Of a DNA stretch of 31,526 nucleotides, positions 15,911 to 22,252 are shown in pieces. The position numbers were made by a program, and so were the translations under genes. The notes under the pieces are model-generated. The model had not been told where the DNA came from. It searched no databases and saw only the letters and a program-made list of their open reading frames with translations. Source of the stretch: a virus. The first letter of the stretch is position 1. Each line of letters starts with the position of its first letter. Where the stretch lies: positions 1-31,526 of IMG/VR virus record IMGVR_UViG_3300025949_000067; one strand, given 5' to 3'.

Positions 15911-16933
15911 TCAGAAGACGACGTGCGATTTGCCGCCGGCCGTGGTCGAGGCAACCATGTTCATCTGCAACGCTGTGACAGGGGTCGTCTGGATGGCGGT
16001 GATGCCATTGCCGAACGTGCATTGATCGAGAAGCACGGTTCCACCGGCCGCTGCGTCGACGTTGAACGCCTGAGCCATTGCCGTTCCACTCGACGAACCG
16101 CCGCCGAAGAACTCGCAATCGCTAAATTTGGCGTAACGATCTATGCCAGCTGCGCCGACAAGCACGTGGCTGGACGCGCCGCCCGAGGCGCCAAGCTGGG
16201 CTTCGAACGTGCAGTTCTCGAAGTAGAGCCGCGGAGCGTTGCCGGCCAGTTCGAGGGTGTAGTTGGCCGCATTACGCACGACGGTATCGACGCCGAACAC
16301 GCAATCGTACCAGCTCGACTCGCCGTTGCTCGTGTTGAACACGAACGCGCGCGAAGCGGTGTGGTTGGCCGTGCCAGTGGAAGCCGTGCCGTCACCGAAG
16401 CCCATGAACTCCACATTGGAGTAGCAGGAGCGACCGGCAGTGTCGGACCAGCAGATGCTGGCAGATGCCGAGTTGAAGCCGTAGAACGTGCCGAAATTGG
16501 CAAATTCGCAGCCCTGCCCGGTCACGCTGACCAGCTTGTCAAACGCCGTCGAGCCGGTGACACTGATCCGAGCCCGTTTGCCGCGGCGCTGACCAGCACC
16601 AAGGCCGACAAGATGGGTGCCGGGCAAAGACCACGCCAGCGTTGACGTGCGATGCTGGGTGCCCCAGAAGGCCACGACGGCATTGCGGCCAACAGACGAC
16701 AGGCCGGCGGCCGTCAGCGCCGTGCTTTCGAGCGCCAGGGCGCGGTCAAGCGTCTTGAGCGGCGAAAATGGGTTGAAGCCGTCATTGCCGACAGCATCGG
16801 AGCCGATGGTCTCATTGGCGTAGTAGACCGGACCCGAACTCGGGCCGTCGTTGATCTGACCGATCATGGTATTGAGGTCGGACCCGTCGATCAGACGAAA
16901 ACCGGGCTGAAACCTCTGCGAGACGTAACCCAT
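15911..16933 (-). CDS. Right-handed beta-helix protein, possible tailspike/adhesin
   Basis: The 340-residue product opens MGYVSQRFQPGFRLIDGSDL, then the segment NDGFNPFSPLKTLDRALAL, the common start of pectate-lyase-type parallel beta-helices in phage spikes. Repeated short strands follow with Asn/Cys/Phe positions in register (CEFANFGTFYG, CYSNVEFMGFG, YFENCTFEAQLG, KFSDCEFFGGG, LLDQCTFGNG), consistent with stacked coils. No active-site acidic cluster can be identified by eye, so polysaccharide cleavage is unproven. AAGGA is about 11 bases before the ATG. It is encoded ahead of the terminase, unlike the P22 tailspike at the end of the late operon. Confidence 0.75.
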   Translation of the reverse strand: MGYVSQRFQPGFRLIDGSDLNTMIGQINDGPSSGPVYYANETIGSDAVGNDGFNPFSPLKTLDRALALESTALTAAGLSSVGRNAVVAFWGTQHRTSTLAWSLPGTHLVGLGAGQRRGKRARISVTGSTAFDKLVSVTGQGCEFANFGTFYGFNSASASICWSDTAGRSCYSNVEFMGFGDGTASTGTANHTASRAFVFNTSNGESSWYDCVFGVDTVVRNAANYTLELAGNAPRLYFENCTFEAQLGASGGASSHVLVGAAGIDRYAKFSDCEFFGGGSSSGTAMAQAFNVDAAAGGTVLLDQCTFGNGITAIQTTPVTALQMNMVASTTAGGKSHVVF

Positions 16934-17031
16934 AGCGGGCCGTTCCTTTCTGTTGGCCGGTCAAGTGCGCAAGGCTCCGGCGGCGGTGGGCCAATTGGAC
17001 CCCGCCGGGCGCGGTAAAAGTCTGGATTTGG

Positions 17032-17061
17032 TTGGTGAAAGGTGGGCGTCAGGTGTAGAAT
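17032..17061 (+). promoter_or_regulatory. Candidate promoter for the 17090 plus-strand gene
   Basis: TTGGTG (17032-17037) and TAGAAT (17056-17061) are separated by 18 bases. The predicted transcript would start about 20 bases before the ATG and include AGGAGG at 17075-17080. The -10 is a good match (5 of 6); the -35 is weak. Confidence 0.5.
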
Positions 17062-17089
17062 ATCGCTCTCACCTAGGAGGCAGGGAGCG

Positions 17090-17302
17090 ATGTCTATTAT
17101 GTCGGTCACTTGGGACGAGGATCAGTCCCTGTTTGCGTTGGGCGAAGCCAAGGCACGCGAGAAGCTAGATGCCGAGTGGCAACGGCGCGGGCTGAGCAGC
17201 GAGTATGTCGAGCGCACCTACCGCGATAAACACGGCTGGCGGACTACTGAGACGGGAGCGCCTGTCGTTATTCGGGCGATATATCGCGAAGTCTCTAGGT
17301 AA
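17090..17302 (+). CDS. Small plus-strand gene inside the late operon (moron-like)
   Basis: A 70-residue protein, MSIMSVTWDEDQSLFALGEA onward, charged and mostly helical, with YVERTYRDKHGWRTT and a short C-terminal strand/helix (PVVIRAIYREVSR). AGGAGG lies nine bases before the ATG, the best-spaced ribosome binding site near here, and a promoter-like pair lies further upstream. The gene runs opposite to all neighbours and its 3' end overlaps the convergent 17295 gene by eight bases. No family is recognised. An autonomous, inverted small gene in a structural operon fits a moron, perhaps expressed from a prophage, but this is inference. Confidence 0.62.
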   Translation: MSIMSVTWDEDQSLFALGEAKAREKLDAEWQRRGLSSEYVERTYRDKHGWRTTETGAPVVIRAIYREVSR

Positions 17303-17687
17303 AGTTGCCCGTGGCGATGACAGACACGCCTGCCCCCGTCGTAACCGACCAAGCGCCGGCCGCCGAGGCAAGGTTAATGGTGATCGTGTAGGTGCCGATG
17401 GGCGTATTCGCCGGAAGCGCCGGAATGGATGAGCCCGCGCCGTCCTTGATGGTCACAGCGGAAGTTGCTGCGGTGGCGACAGTGCAGATCAGCGTCGAGA
17501 GCACGTCACCGATCGCACCCGTGCCGCCAAGCACCTGGTTGGTCTGCCCGGCTGCGACGGTTTCATACCCTGCAGGGATTGCGGGCAGCGTGTTGATCGA
17601 CCCATCCGCATTCGGCTTGATGAAATGCTGCGGGCTGTCTGGATCTGCAACCGCGACGGAGTTGCGGACATTGGCGTCAGCTGACAT
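17295..17687 (-). CDS. Small beta-rich virion protein, first gene of late operon
   Basis: This 130-residue protein has an N-terminal arm (VADPDSPQHFIKPNADGS), then a compact beta domain containing GAIGDVLSTLICTVATAAT, VTIKDGAGSSIPALP and a closing WSVTTGAGVSVIATGNFT. Similar domains occur in phage virion proteins of unknown role. AAGGA lies about seven bases before the ATG. It is the first coding sequence after the candidate late promoter and leader, and its 3' end overlaps the plus-strand gene by eight bases. Confidence 0.72.
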   Translation of the reverse strand: MSADANVRNSVAVADPDSPQHFIKPNADGSINTLPAIPAGYETVAAGQTNQVLGGTGAIGDVLSTLICTVATAATSAVTIKDGAGSSIPALPANTPIGTYTITINLASAAGAWSVTTGAGVSVIATGNFT

Positions 17688-18071
17688 GCGAAGTCCTTTC
17701 GGCGAACGGCGCGCGTAGTGGTCCGGAAATGAGATGGGGAGAGCGTTTCGATTGGCCGGCGATATGAGCGAGCGGCGCCCGGCTTTGACGCTAATTGCGC
17801 ATCGAACGCTGAGACTTCGCCTACTCCCCCGTTTGGCTCGGGGTCAGCGCCTCATGTCGGAAACAGCAACGCCCGCTCCGGTGTTAGGGGTGCGGGCGGG
17901 GGAATGTGTGGGGGTTAGTTCTGAAGTGGCCGTCTTTCCGGCCTGCCATTCCACGAAACACGGACCCAACAGCCCAGCCAGGCGCACGAGGGGAGGTGAT
18001 GAACAGCGGAAAGATAATCGTGAGGCGCAAAGCGCCAGTTGACTCCTTATCGGGTGATTTGCCGTACGCTG
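17688..18071. other. Non-coding junction between early and late modules
   Basis: The open frames here on both strands have low-complexity Arg/Pro-rich translations and no ribosome binding site, so I see no gene. The interval contains a candidate minus-strand promoter at its right edge and a GC hairpin in the middle (both listed separately). The rest, about 180 bases upstream of the 17687 ATG, shows nothing else recognisable. Confidence 0.6.
17870..17898 (-). terminator. Hairpin terminator in the late leader
   Basis: CGCCCGC (17870-17876) pairs with GCGGGCG (17892-17898) around a 15-base loop. Read on the minus strand the stem is followed by TTGCTGTTTCC, a T-rich but interrupted tract. It could end the early operon after the 18072 gene, or act as a terminator just downstream of the late promoter, comparable in position to lambda tR'. 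Confidence 0.5.
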
Positions 18072-18075
18072 TCAA
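18046..18075 (-). promoter_or_regulatory. Candidate late promoter
   Basis: On the minus strand a perfect TTGACA (18075-18070) is followed after 18 bases by GATAAG (18051-18046). It overlaps the last codons of the 18072 gene and points at the structural genes. The transcript would begin near 18040 and meet the 17870-17898 hairpin after about 150 bases. Confidence 0.55.
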
Positions 18076-18599
18076 GCGGCTCGGCTGCGATAGCCCCAGA
18101 ACGTAGAAAGCGAGTCCAGTGCGTCGAGCAGCGCATCAACCTCGCGTTTCACGTGACGGCGGTTTGGTTCACCGCTGGGGAGACGTGCCGCTGCGTCCTC
18201 GCACGGGATAGCCAGCACTACGCAGGCGATGATGCGATCACGGCCATCTGCCCCTAGATACTTCATCGCGGCCAGCAGCGAGGCTCCCCTGTCGATCTTA
18301 GCCGCCATTCCGCTGTCATGGGCCACTGGCGAGCGATCGACCACGGGGCGGGCATTATCGAGCGCCGGCACGCCGGAACCGAACAGCGCCTCGTAATCGG
18401 TCTTGAACCGCTCAGCCGCTATCTCATGATGATGCAGCCGCTTGCGAATGAAGGCGAGCGCCCCCATGCGGGTGACGGGGTTTTCCTCTACCCACACCTT
18501 GCCGATCTGGGGCTTTGTCGGGTTGGCCTGCCGCTGGGCATAATATTCGGCGTCAGTCATGGAAGGGTCAGGCACTAGCCTGCTTGTCGTATTGCCCAT
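18072..18599 (-). CDS. Putative late regulator with C-terminal HTH-like domain
   Basis: The 175-residue product has an N-terminal charged region, a middle with ALAFIRKRLHHHEIAAERFK and TDYEALFGSG, and a C-terminal 80-residue helical domain. There RDRIIACVVLAIPCEDAAARL and NRRHVKREVDALLDALDSL look like a sigma-region-4 or DUF6456-like helix-turn-helix. The ATG is preceded by CAGGG. As the last gene of the early operon, directly before the candidate late promoter, it sits where lambdoid phages place the late antiterminator Q. A regulator role is inference from position and the HTH-like end; direct homology to Q is not seen. Confidence 0.6.
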   Translation of the reverse strand: MGNTTSRLVPDPSMTDAEYYAQRQANPTKPQIGKVWVEENPVTRMGALAFIRKRLHHHEIAAERFKTDYEALFGSGVPALDNARPVVDRSPVAHDSGMAAKIDRGASLLAAMKYLGADGRDRIIACVVLAIPCEDAAARLPSGEPNRRHVKREVDALLDALDSLSTFWGYRSRAA

Positions 18600-18654
18600 T
18601 TGCCCTGTAGTCCCCGTTAGGTTCAGATTGCTAGATCAATCAATGCGTTAGCCG

Positions 18655-18927
18655 CTACTCTAGCGCTGCGTCGATCATCGCGTCCCAAGCGTTCACGAGC
18701 GGCACGGATGGCGGGTCAAAGTCGGAATTGTAGCCTAGGAACTCTATCTGCCCCTTTTTCTTCATTTCGTCGGTCGGCTCCCGCATGGCCTCAATAGCGG
18801 CGCGGGCTGCGGGGATAAACTCCCGCCAAGGCTCACTCTGGACACCAATCGGCGAGCGCCAGCGCTTGAGCGTGTCGTCGCAGAGCGCCCGCGCAACTCG
18901 TTCGATCATCTCCCCTGTCCCTGTCAT
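18655..18927 (-). CDS. Small early protein of common phage type
   Basis: A 90-residue protein with the pattern MIERVARALCDDTL, then ARAAIEAMREPTDEMKKKG and a closing AWDAMIDAALE. This layout is widespread in small alphaproteobacterial phage proteins annotated as hypothetical. The ATG at 18927 overlaps the upstream stop (ATGA). A second ATG six codons in is possible but has a purine tract too close to it. Function unknown. Confidence 0.7.
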   Translation of the reverse strand: MTGTGEMIERVARALCDDTLKRWRSPIGVQSEPWREFIPAARAAIEAMREPTDEMKKKGQIEFLGYNSDFDPPSVPLVNAWDAMIDAALE

Positions 18928-19259
18928 GGCTCTACACCTGGTTTATGAGGGGGCGACGCTGTTGATTGTGCTTGTGTTTCTGCCGTTTCGGGAGCAATAT
19001 TCTTGGGCTCCAACGTGAACTGCAGCATCGCGCCGTCGATGGCCCAGAAGATGTCGGAGATCATGCGCAACGTGAGCTTGGTCCGGCCCTCAAGCACACG
19101 ACGAACGAACCGCTCCGACTTCCCCAGCCGCGTGGCTGTCCTCGATATGGTGGCGCCTGGAGTTGAGGCCATGACGTGGTTCATCAGCGATAGAAGCTGA
19201 AAGCGCACCGACGCCCTGACCATGCGCATTGTTTCTTTCGGGATCGGTGTCTCGCTCAT
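18924..19259 (-). CDS. Helix-turn-helix DNA-binding protein
   Basis: The 111-residue product has a central HTH at about residues 35-75: ATISRTATRLGKSERFVRRV followed by LEGRTKLTLRMISDIFWAID, resembling an Xre/Cro-like fold with a long recognition helix. The C-terminal 30 residues are a Pro/Ala/Thr/Gln-rich tail. I chose the ATG at 19259, which has AAGGA upstream inside the end of the previous gene; a TTG 12 codons earlier is less likely. Early-operon location suggests control of phage or host transcription. Target unknown. Confidence 0.68.
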   Translation of the reverse strand: MSETPIPKETMRMVRASVRFQLLSLMNHVMASTPGATISRTATRLGKSERFVRRVLEGRTKLTLRMISDIFWAIDGAMLQFTLEPKNIAPETAETQAQSTASPPHKPGVEP

Positions 19260-19267
19260 CTCTGGTT

Positions 19268-19708
19268 CTATCCTTGTTGGGTGGGGGTGGTCCAAGGCCG
19301 CTTCTGTGTGTCGCGATGCCCGGCGATCATGGCCTGCGAAATCGATTGGATGGCGTAAGCCTCAATCTCGTGACCAACGGGTTCCGGCTGGGCACTCTGC
19401 CCGATGTCATCGAGGATGAAGCGCCACGCATGGACGGATTCATGCACGAGCACGCCGACGACCTGCGTCATTTCAAGCTTCGCCGTGCGGTCGGCATCGA
19501 CGTTGATGAGAATGAGGAGCCGACCCTTCTTGTCTTGGAAGCGGGTGCATCGACCGGCAACGTCAGTAAGAAACGGAACGTCCCGCTCGGCCTTCACGGC
19601 ATATTTTGCGAGTGTGCGCCGCCACACCTTTTCGTTCGGGACGTAACCGACTGCCGCCCCAAAAAGGGCCGCACCAGTTGCGTAGCAGACGACATCTCGA
19701 TTGCTCAT
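19268..19708 (-). CDS. HExxH zinc-metallopeptidase-like protein
   Basis: This 146-residue protein has an N-terminal small-residue segment (CYATGAALFGAAVGY) that could be a weak membrane or hydrophobic helix. The core at residues 86-93 contains LVHESVHAW, a HExxH zinc-binding motif, followed about 20 residues later by GHEIEAYAIQSISQAM, whose Glu could be the third ligand. A strand with GRLLILINVDADR precedes it. This conserved small phage family is usually left without a function. Start: ATG at 19708 with GGAAAG a few bases upstream; a TTG four codons earlier is the alternative. Peptidase activity is inferred from the motif alone. Confidence 0.72.
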   Translation of the reverse strand: MSNRDVVCYATGAALFGAAVGYVPNEKVWRRTLAKYAVKAERDVPFLTDVAGRCTRFQDKKGRLLILINVDADRTAKLEMTQVVGVLVHESVHAWRFILDDIGQSAQPEPVGHEIEAYAIQSISQAMIAGHRDTQKRPWTTPTQQG

Positions 19709-19777
19709 TTTGCTTTCCAAATCACGTTCTAGATGCTATCAAAAATCACGCTGAAACGCTAGGAATTGTTGGAGTTT

Positions 19778-20062
19778 TCACCCCTTCCCCACACTGCTTC
19801 TCGCCTCACCGTTGGGGGATTGGGAGGTCGATTTTAGCCGGGAGATTTCGCGGTCGATGTACCAGCGGGCCTTTTCGAGGTCTTGGATTTCGTCGCCCTT
19901 GTCGCCCGCTCGCCAGATGTACTTCACCGCGTTGCCACGACAGAAGTTCATATGCTCGGTGACGGTGATGCACTCCACGCCGGACGGGTGTTCGGTGTAG
20001 TGGCGCGGATGATTTACGGGGTCGCTCCCGCGTTCCATGGATTGTTCAAGGGGGAGGGTCAT
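19778..20062 (-). CDS. DUF3310 family protein
   Basis: A 94-residue protein with the DUF3310 signature: DPVNHPRHYTEHPSGVECI, then EHMNFCRGNAVKYIWRAGDK and an ending DLEKARWYIDREISRL. The family is common in phages of many hosts and is sometimes linked to nucleotide metabolism, but no biochemical role is established that I can cite. The start overlaps the upstream stop (ATGA). The C-terminal 20 residues after the family region are variable. Confidence 0.88.
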   Translation of the reverse strand: MTLPLEQSMERGSDPVNHPRHYTEHPSGVECITVTEHMNFCRGNAVKYIWRAGDKGDEIQDLEKARWYIDREISRLKSTSQSPNGEARSSVGKG

Positions 20063-20271
20063 GCGGCGTCACCCTTGCGGATTGCAGCGGCAATGTCGGC
20101 AGCATACGAGGGCACCTGCGGGAAGTGCGTCTCTGCAACCTCGGCGCACCGCTCCCGCTCGGCCATGATGGCGCGGGCAATTGGCTCGGGACCGTCACCA
20201 ATGCTCGCGCTAAACACCGCATGAGCGGCCTTCCACACGTCCTGCGGAATGTCGGCGGGCTTGTCGCTCAC
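20059..20271 (-). CDS. Small early protein, GTG start
   Basis: This 70-residue protein has the pattern IPQDVWKAAHAVFSAS, then PEPIARAIMAERERCAEVAE, a frequent layout among small Rhizobiales and Sphingomonadales phage proteins of unknown function. The start codon is GTG, preceded by a strong purine tract (GGAGGAGGGG). It overlaps the DUF3310 gene by four bases. Confidence 0.7.
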   Translation of the reverse strand: MSDKPADIPQDVWKAAHAVFSASIGDGPEPIARAIMAERERCAEVAETHFPQVPSYAADIAAAIRKGDAA

Positions 20272-20314
20272 GCCCCCTCCTCCCCATCATCGCCTACGGT
20301 GAAGCCGCGATTGG

Positions 20315-20929
20315 TCAATGGACGCTCTCCTGCGATTTGAGGTTGGCACGAGCCTGGGCGACGACCGACGCAGCGAAGCTCTTGTGCTCGATGAAATCCT
20401 TGACGGGCTCGGTGAGCGCGACACACGCCGCGAACAGCGGAGCGTCCATGTTCTTGTTCACGTCCACCATCTTCTCAGTCGGGTCAGAAAGCGTAGCGCG
20501 CCCTTTCTTCAATGGGGTTGAAGAAAGGGACGCGCGCGTAAGCTTGAGCCTGGCTTGGACTAGATCGTTGTTTTTCTTAGCTTCTGCTTTCATTTCAGCG
20601 GATTTATCTCCGCCTTTCGCGCCGTTCTCAGCGTGTTCTCGCGCAACTTTCGCGGCTTTTTCGATCTCGATCCCGGCTCTGTCATTCATCAAATGGCCGT
20701 CGATCGATACCAGTTTCCCGAGGTCGATCAGCCGGGCGCGGATGGCGTTCCACTTCCGAACCGAGCAGTTGCAGATGCCGGCGATGTAGCGAGGCTCGTC
20801 CGCGATAGGACCGCCGCGCTGATAGATCATGTCGATGACAACGCCATAGGCCCCCTTCTCCTCAAGCGACATGCCGTTGATGCCGCCAAGGAAGTTGTCG
20901 GGGAACCGCCGGTACCAGGGCTGCGTCAT
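20315..20929 (-). CDS. DUF1376 (YdaU-like) replication-associated protein
   Basis: The 204-residue product opens with a DUF1376 domain: PWYRRFPDNFLGGINGMSLE, then EKGAYGVVIDMIYQRGGPI and ICNCSVRKWNAIRARLIDLG, a winged-helix-like region found in phage replication proteins. The following charged helix (AKVAREHAENGAKGGDKSAE) and C-terminal segment are variable. DUF1376 proteins usually sit in phage replication modules as putative initiators or primosome components, which fits the DnaA-like and HNH neighbours. I chose the ATG at 20929, overlapping the upstream stop (ATGA) with GAGG nine bases away, over the ATG three codons earlier. Confidence 0.82.
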   Translation of the reverse strand: MTQPWYRRFPDNFLGGINGMSLEEKGAYGVVIDMIYQRGGPIADEPRYIAGICNCSVRKWNAIRARLIDLGKLVSIDGHLMNDRAGIEIEKAAKVAREHAENGAKGGDKSAEMKAEAKKNNDLVQARLKLTRASLSSTPLKKGRATLSDPTEKMVDVNKNMDAPLFAACVALTEPVKDFIEHKSFAASVVAQARANLKSQESVH

Positions 20930-21423
20930 CCGCGCCATTCCTCAACCGTTTTGCGACCCTTCGACAGATTGCATGTCCGGCAAGCCACGGTGAGATTTGT
21001 CGGGTCGTCGGTTCCGCCGTCAGCCACCGAGACAATATGATCGATGTGGAATGGCCCCGCTGTCGTGCCGCAGTACCGGCATTGTGCGCCGTCGCGTCTG
21101 ATGACAAACGCGCGAGTGCCGATCGACAATGGCCGGCGTCCGACCAGCCGTTCCCAGCGAGCCCATCTCTTCAGATGAAGCGACCAAAGCAGCCCGTCGA
21201 CTTCCTCAAAATAGCCGCCCAACGCCTCCCACGCGGCGGCGAAGTCTCGCTTCGAAAGCTTGGTGATCCTGCGCAGCCTGTGTTGCTCTGGGGGCAGCAC
21301 CCCGCCATTGGCGTCGGCGGCCACCAGCAGCAAGATGTATGCTCCGATTTCCTCAGCGGAGAGCAACAGGGTGTCCCCGACAAAATCGGAGACATAGAGC
21401 TGCATGAACGGGCGCTCGCTCAT
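20926..21423 (-). CDS. DUF1376-HNH endonuclease fusion
   Basis: A 165-residue protein with an N-terminal DUF1376 domain (residues 5-95: PFMQLYVSDFVGDTLLLSAE, EEIGAYILLLVAADANGG) joined to an HNH nuclease (110-165). The nuclease has two zinc-knuckle pairs, Cys115-Cys118 and Cys148-Cys151, and the catalytic HIDH (126-129), with Asn143 in DDPTNLTVACR completing the HNH set. All key residues are present. The start at 21423 overlaps the upstream stop (ATGA); the frame opens further upstream but lies in the previous gene. It is adjacent to a second, full-length DUF1376 gene. The nuclease may act in replication, packaging or homing. Confidence 0.82.
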   Translation of the reverse strand: MSERPFMQLYVSDFVGDTLLLSAEEIGAYILLLVAADANGGVLPPEQHRLRRITKLSKRDFAAAWEALGGYFEEVDGLLWSLHLKRWARWERLVGRRPLSIGTRAFVIRRDGAQCRYCGTTAGPFHIDHIVSVADGGTDDPTNLTVACRTCNLSKGRKTVEEWRG

Positions 21424-21869
21424 AGAGAGCCCTTCTCCATCCGCTGTGTGTGCTTCCTGATGCCATGCAGCACGGTCGTATGATCGCGGTCGCCAAAGCG
21501 CTTGCCGATTTGCGGCAAGCTCATCGTGGTTTCGTGGCGGCAGCGCCAAAATATCTCGTGACGCGCCCGTACCACCATCTGGTCACGCCGAGCCGAGAAC
21601 AGATCGGTCATGCTCACCTGGTGCTTGGCCGCGACCTCGCAGGCGATTCGCTTCCAAGGTGGTGTAAACAGCTCATGGACGACTATATTGCCGTACTCGT
21701 CTATTTCCTCGATCGCTCGAAGGAACAGCTTGTGCTTGCGTCGCTCTTTCACGGCGACGAATGGGGAGACTGGGCGTGGCCGTGGCGGCTTTGGTGCCGG
21801 TGCGGCGCCAAACCATAACCGGCGGCTCGCTGACGCCCATGCCTGATGCTGTTCTGCCAATTCGTTCAC
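21420..21869 (-). CDS. Stand-alone DnaA domain IV protein
   Basis: The C-terminal half of this 149-residue protein (about 75-145) is the DNA-binding domain of DnaA: VSMTDLFSARRDQMVVRARH, then MSLPQIGKRFGDRDHTTVLHG. DRDHTTVLHG (127-136) is the DnaA signature that recognises DnaA boxes. The N-terminal 70 residues are basic and Pro-rich and contain no AAA+ domain, so it cannot act as an ATP-dependent initiator. It may recruit or compete with host DnaA, or act as a transcription factor. Start is GTG overlapping the RusA stop (GTGA), with GGGGGA upstream. Similar proteins occur in alphaproteobacterial phages. Confidence 0.85.
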   Translation of the reverse strand: MNELAEQHQAWASASRRLWFGAAPAPKPPRPRPVSPFVAVKERRKHKLFLRAIEEIDEYGNIVVHELFTPPWKRIACEVAAKHQVSMTDLFSARRDQMVVRARHEIFWRCRHETTMSLPQIGKRFGDRDHTTVLHGIRKHTQRMEKGSL

Positions 21870-22249
21870 GTCGTCCCCCGAATGGTCACGAACACGGCCC
21901 CGCCCTTTACAGGCTGGCCCATGCTGTAGGTTGTTTGGAATTTTGAGTCGTCTATCCCGAGCGCATCAGCGATGCCGTCCTGCGCCGCCTTGTGTTGGGT
22001 GATGAGATTGTCCATGTCGTAGCGACGGAGCGACGGCGGACAGAACTCCCAGGCTATGTGCGCTCCGGCATGGGCCAGCTTCCGCCGGCCACGCTGCTCA
22101 AGAACCAGCAGCCATGCTGCCTTCCGCGCTCGCCTGACGGCAGAAGCCTTCACAGCCCAATGGCAGCGAGCGTTCGGTGACAGGTTGCGATCCGGCCAAG
22201 GCAACGTCACTGTCGTCCCCCCGCTCCCGCTGCTGTTGGTGTCGGGCAT
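21866..22249 (-). CDS. rusA: RusA-family Holliday-junction resolvase
   Basis: The 127-residue product matches RusA in length and in motif order: LSPNARCHWAVKASAVRRAR, then PPSLRRYDMDNLITQHKAAQ and DGIADALGIDDSKF. The acidic residues expected to bind metal (Asp78, Asp80, Asp91, Asp100/101) and Lys87 are present. RusA cleaves Holliday junctions in phage replication and recombination, probably resolving branched DNA before packaging. It begins three bases after the methyltransferase stop and overlaps the DnaA-domain gene. Confidence 0.88.
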   Translation of the reverse strand: MPDTNSSGSGGTTVTLPWPDRNLSPNARCHWAVKASAVRRARKAAWLLVLEQRGRRKLAHAGAHIAWEFCPPSLRRYDMDNLITQHKAAQDGIADALGIDDSKFQTTYSMGQPVKGGAVFVTIRGTT

Positions 22250-22252
22250 GGG

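Noticed and set aside
16981-17007. GC-rich imperfect palindrome CGGCGGTGGGCC/GGACCCCGCCG as a terminator
   Set aside because: The stem has bulges and no T-run on either strand; it may be structural but is not supported as a terminator.
17734-18075. Short frames on both strands in the early-late junction
   Set aside because: They overlap the candidate promoter and hairpin, start with unsupported codons and give Arg/Pro-rich translations.
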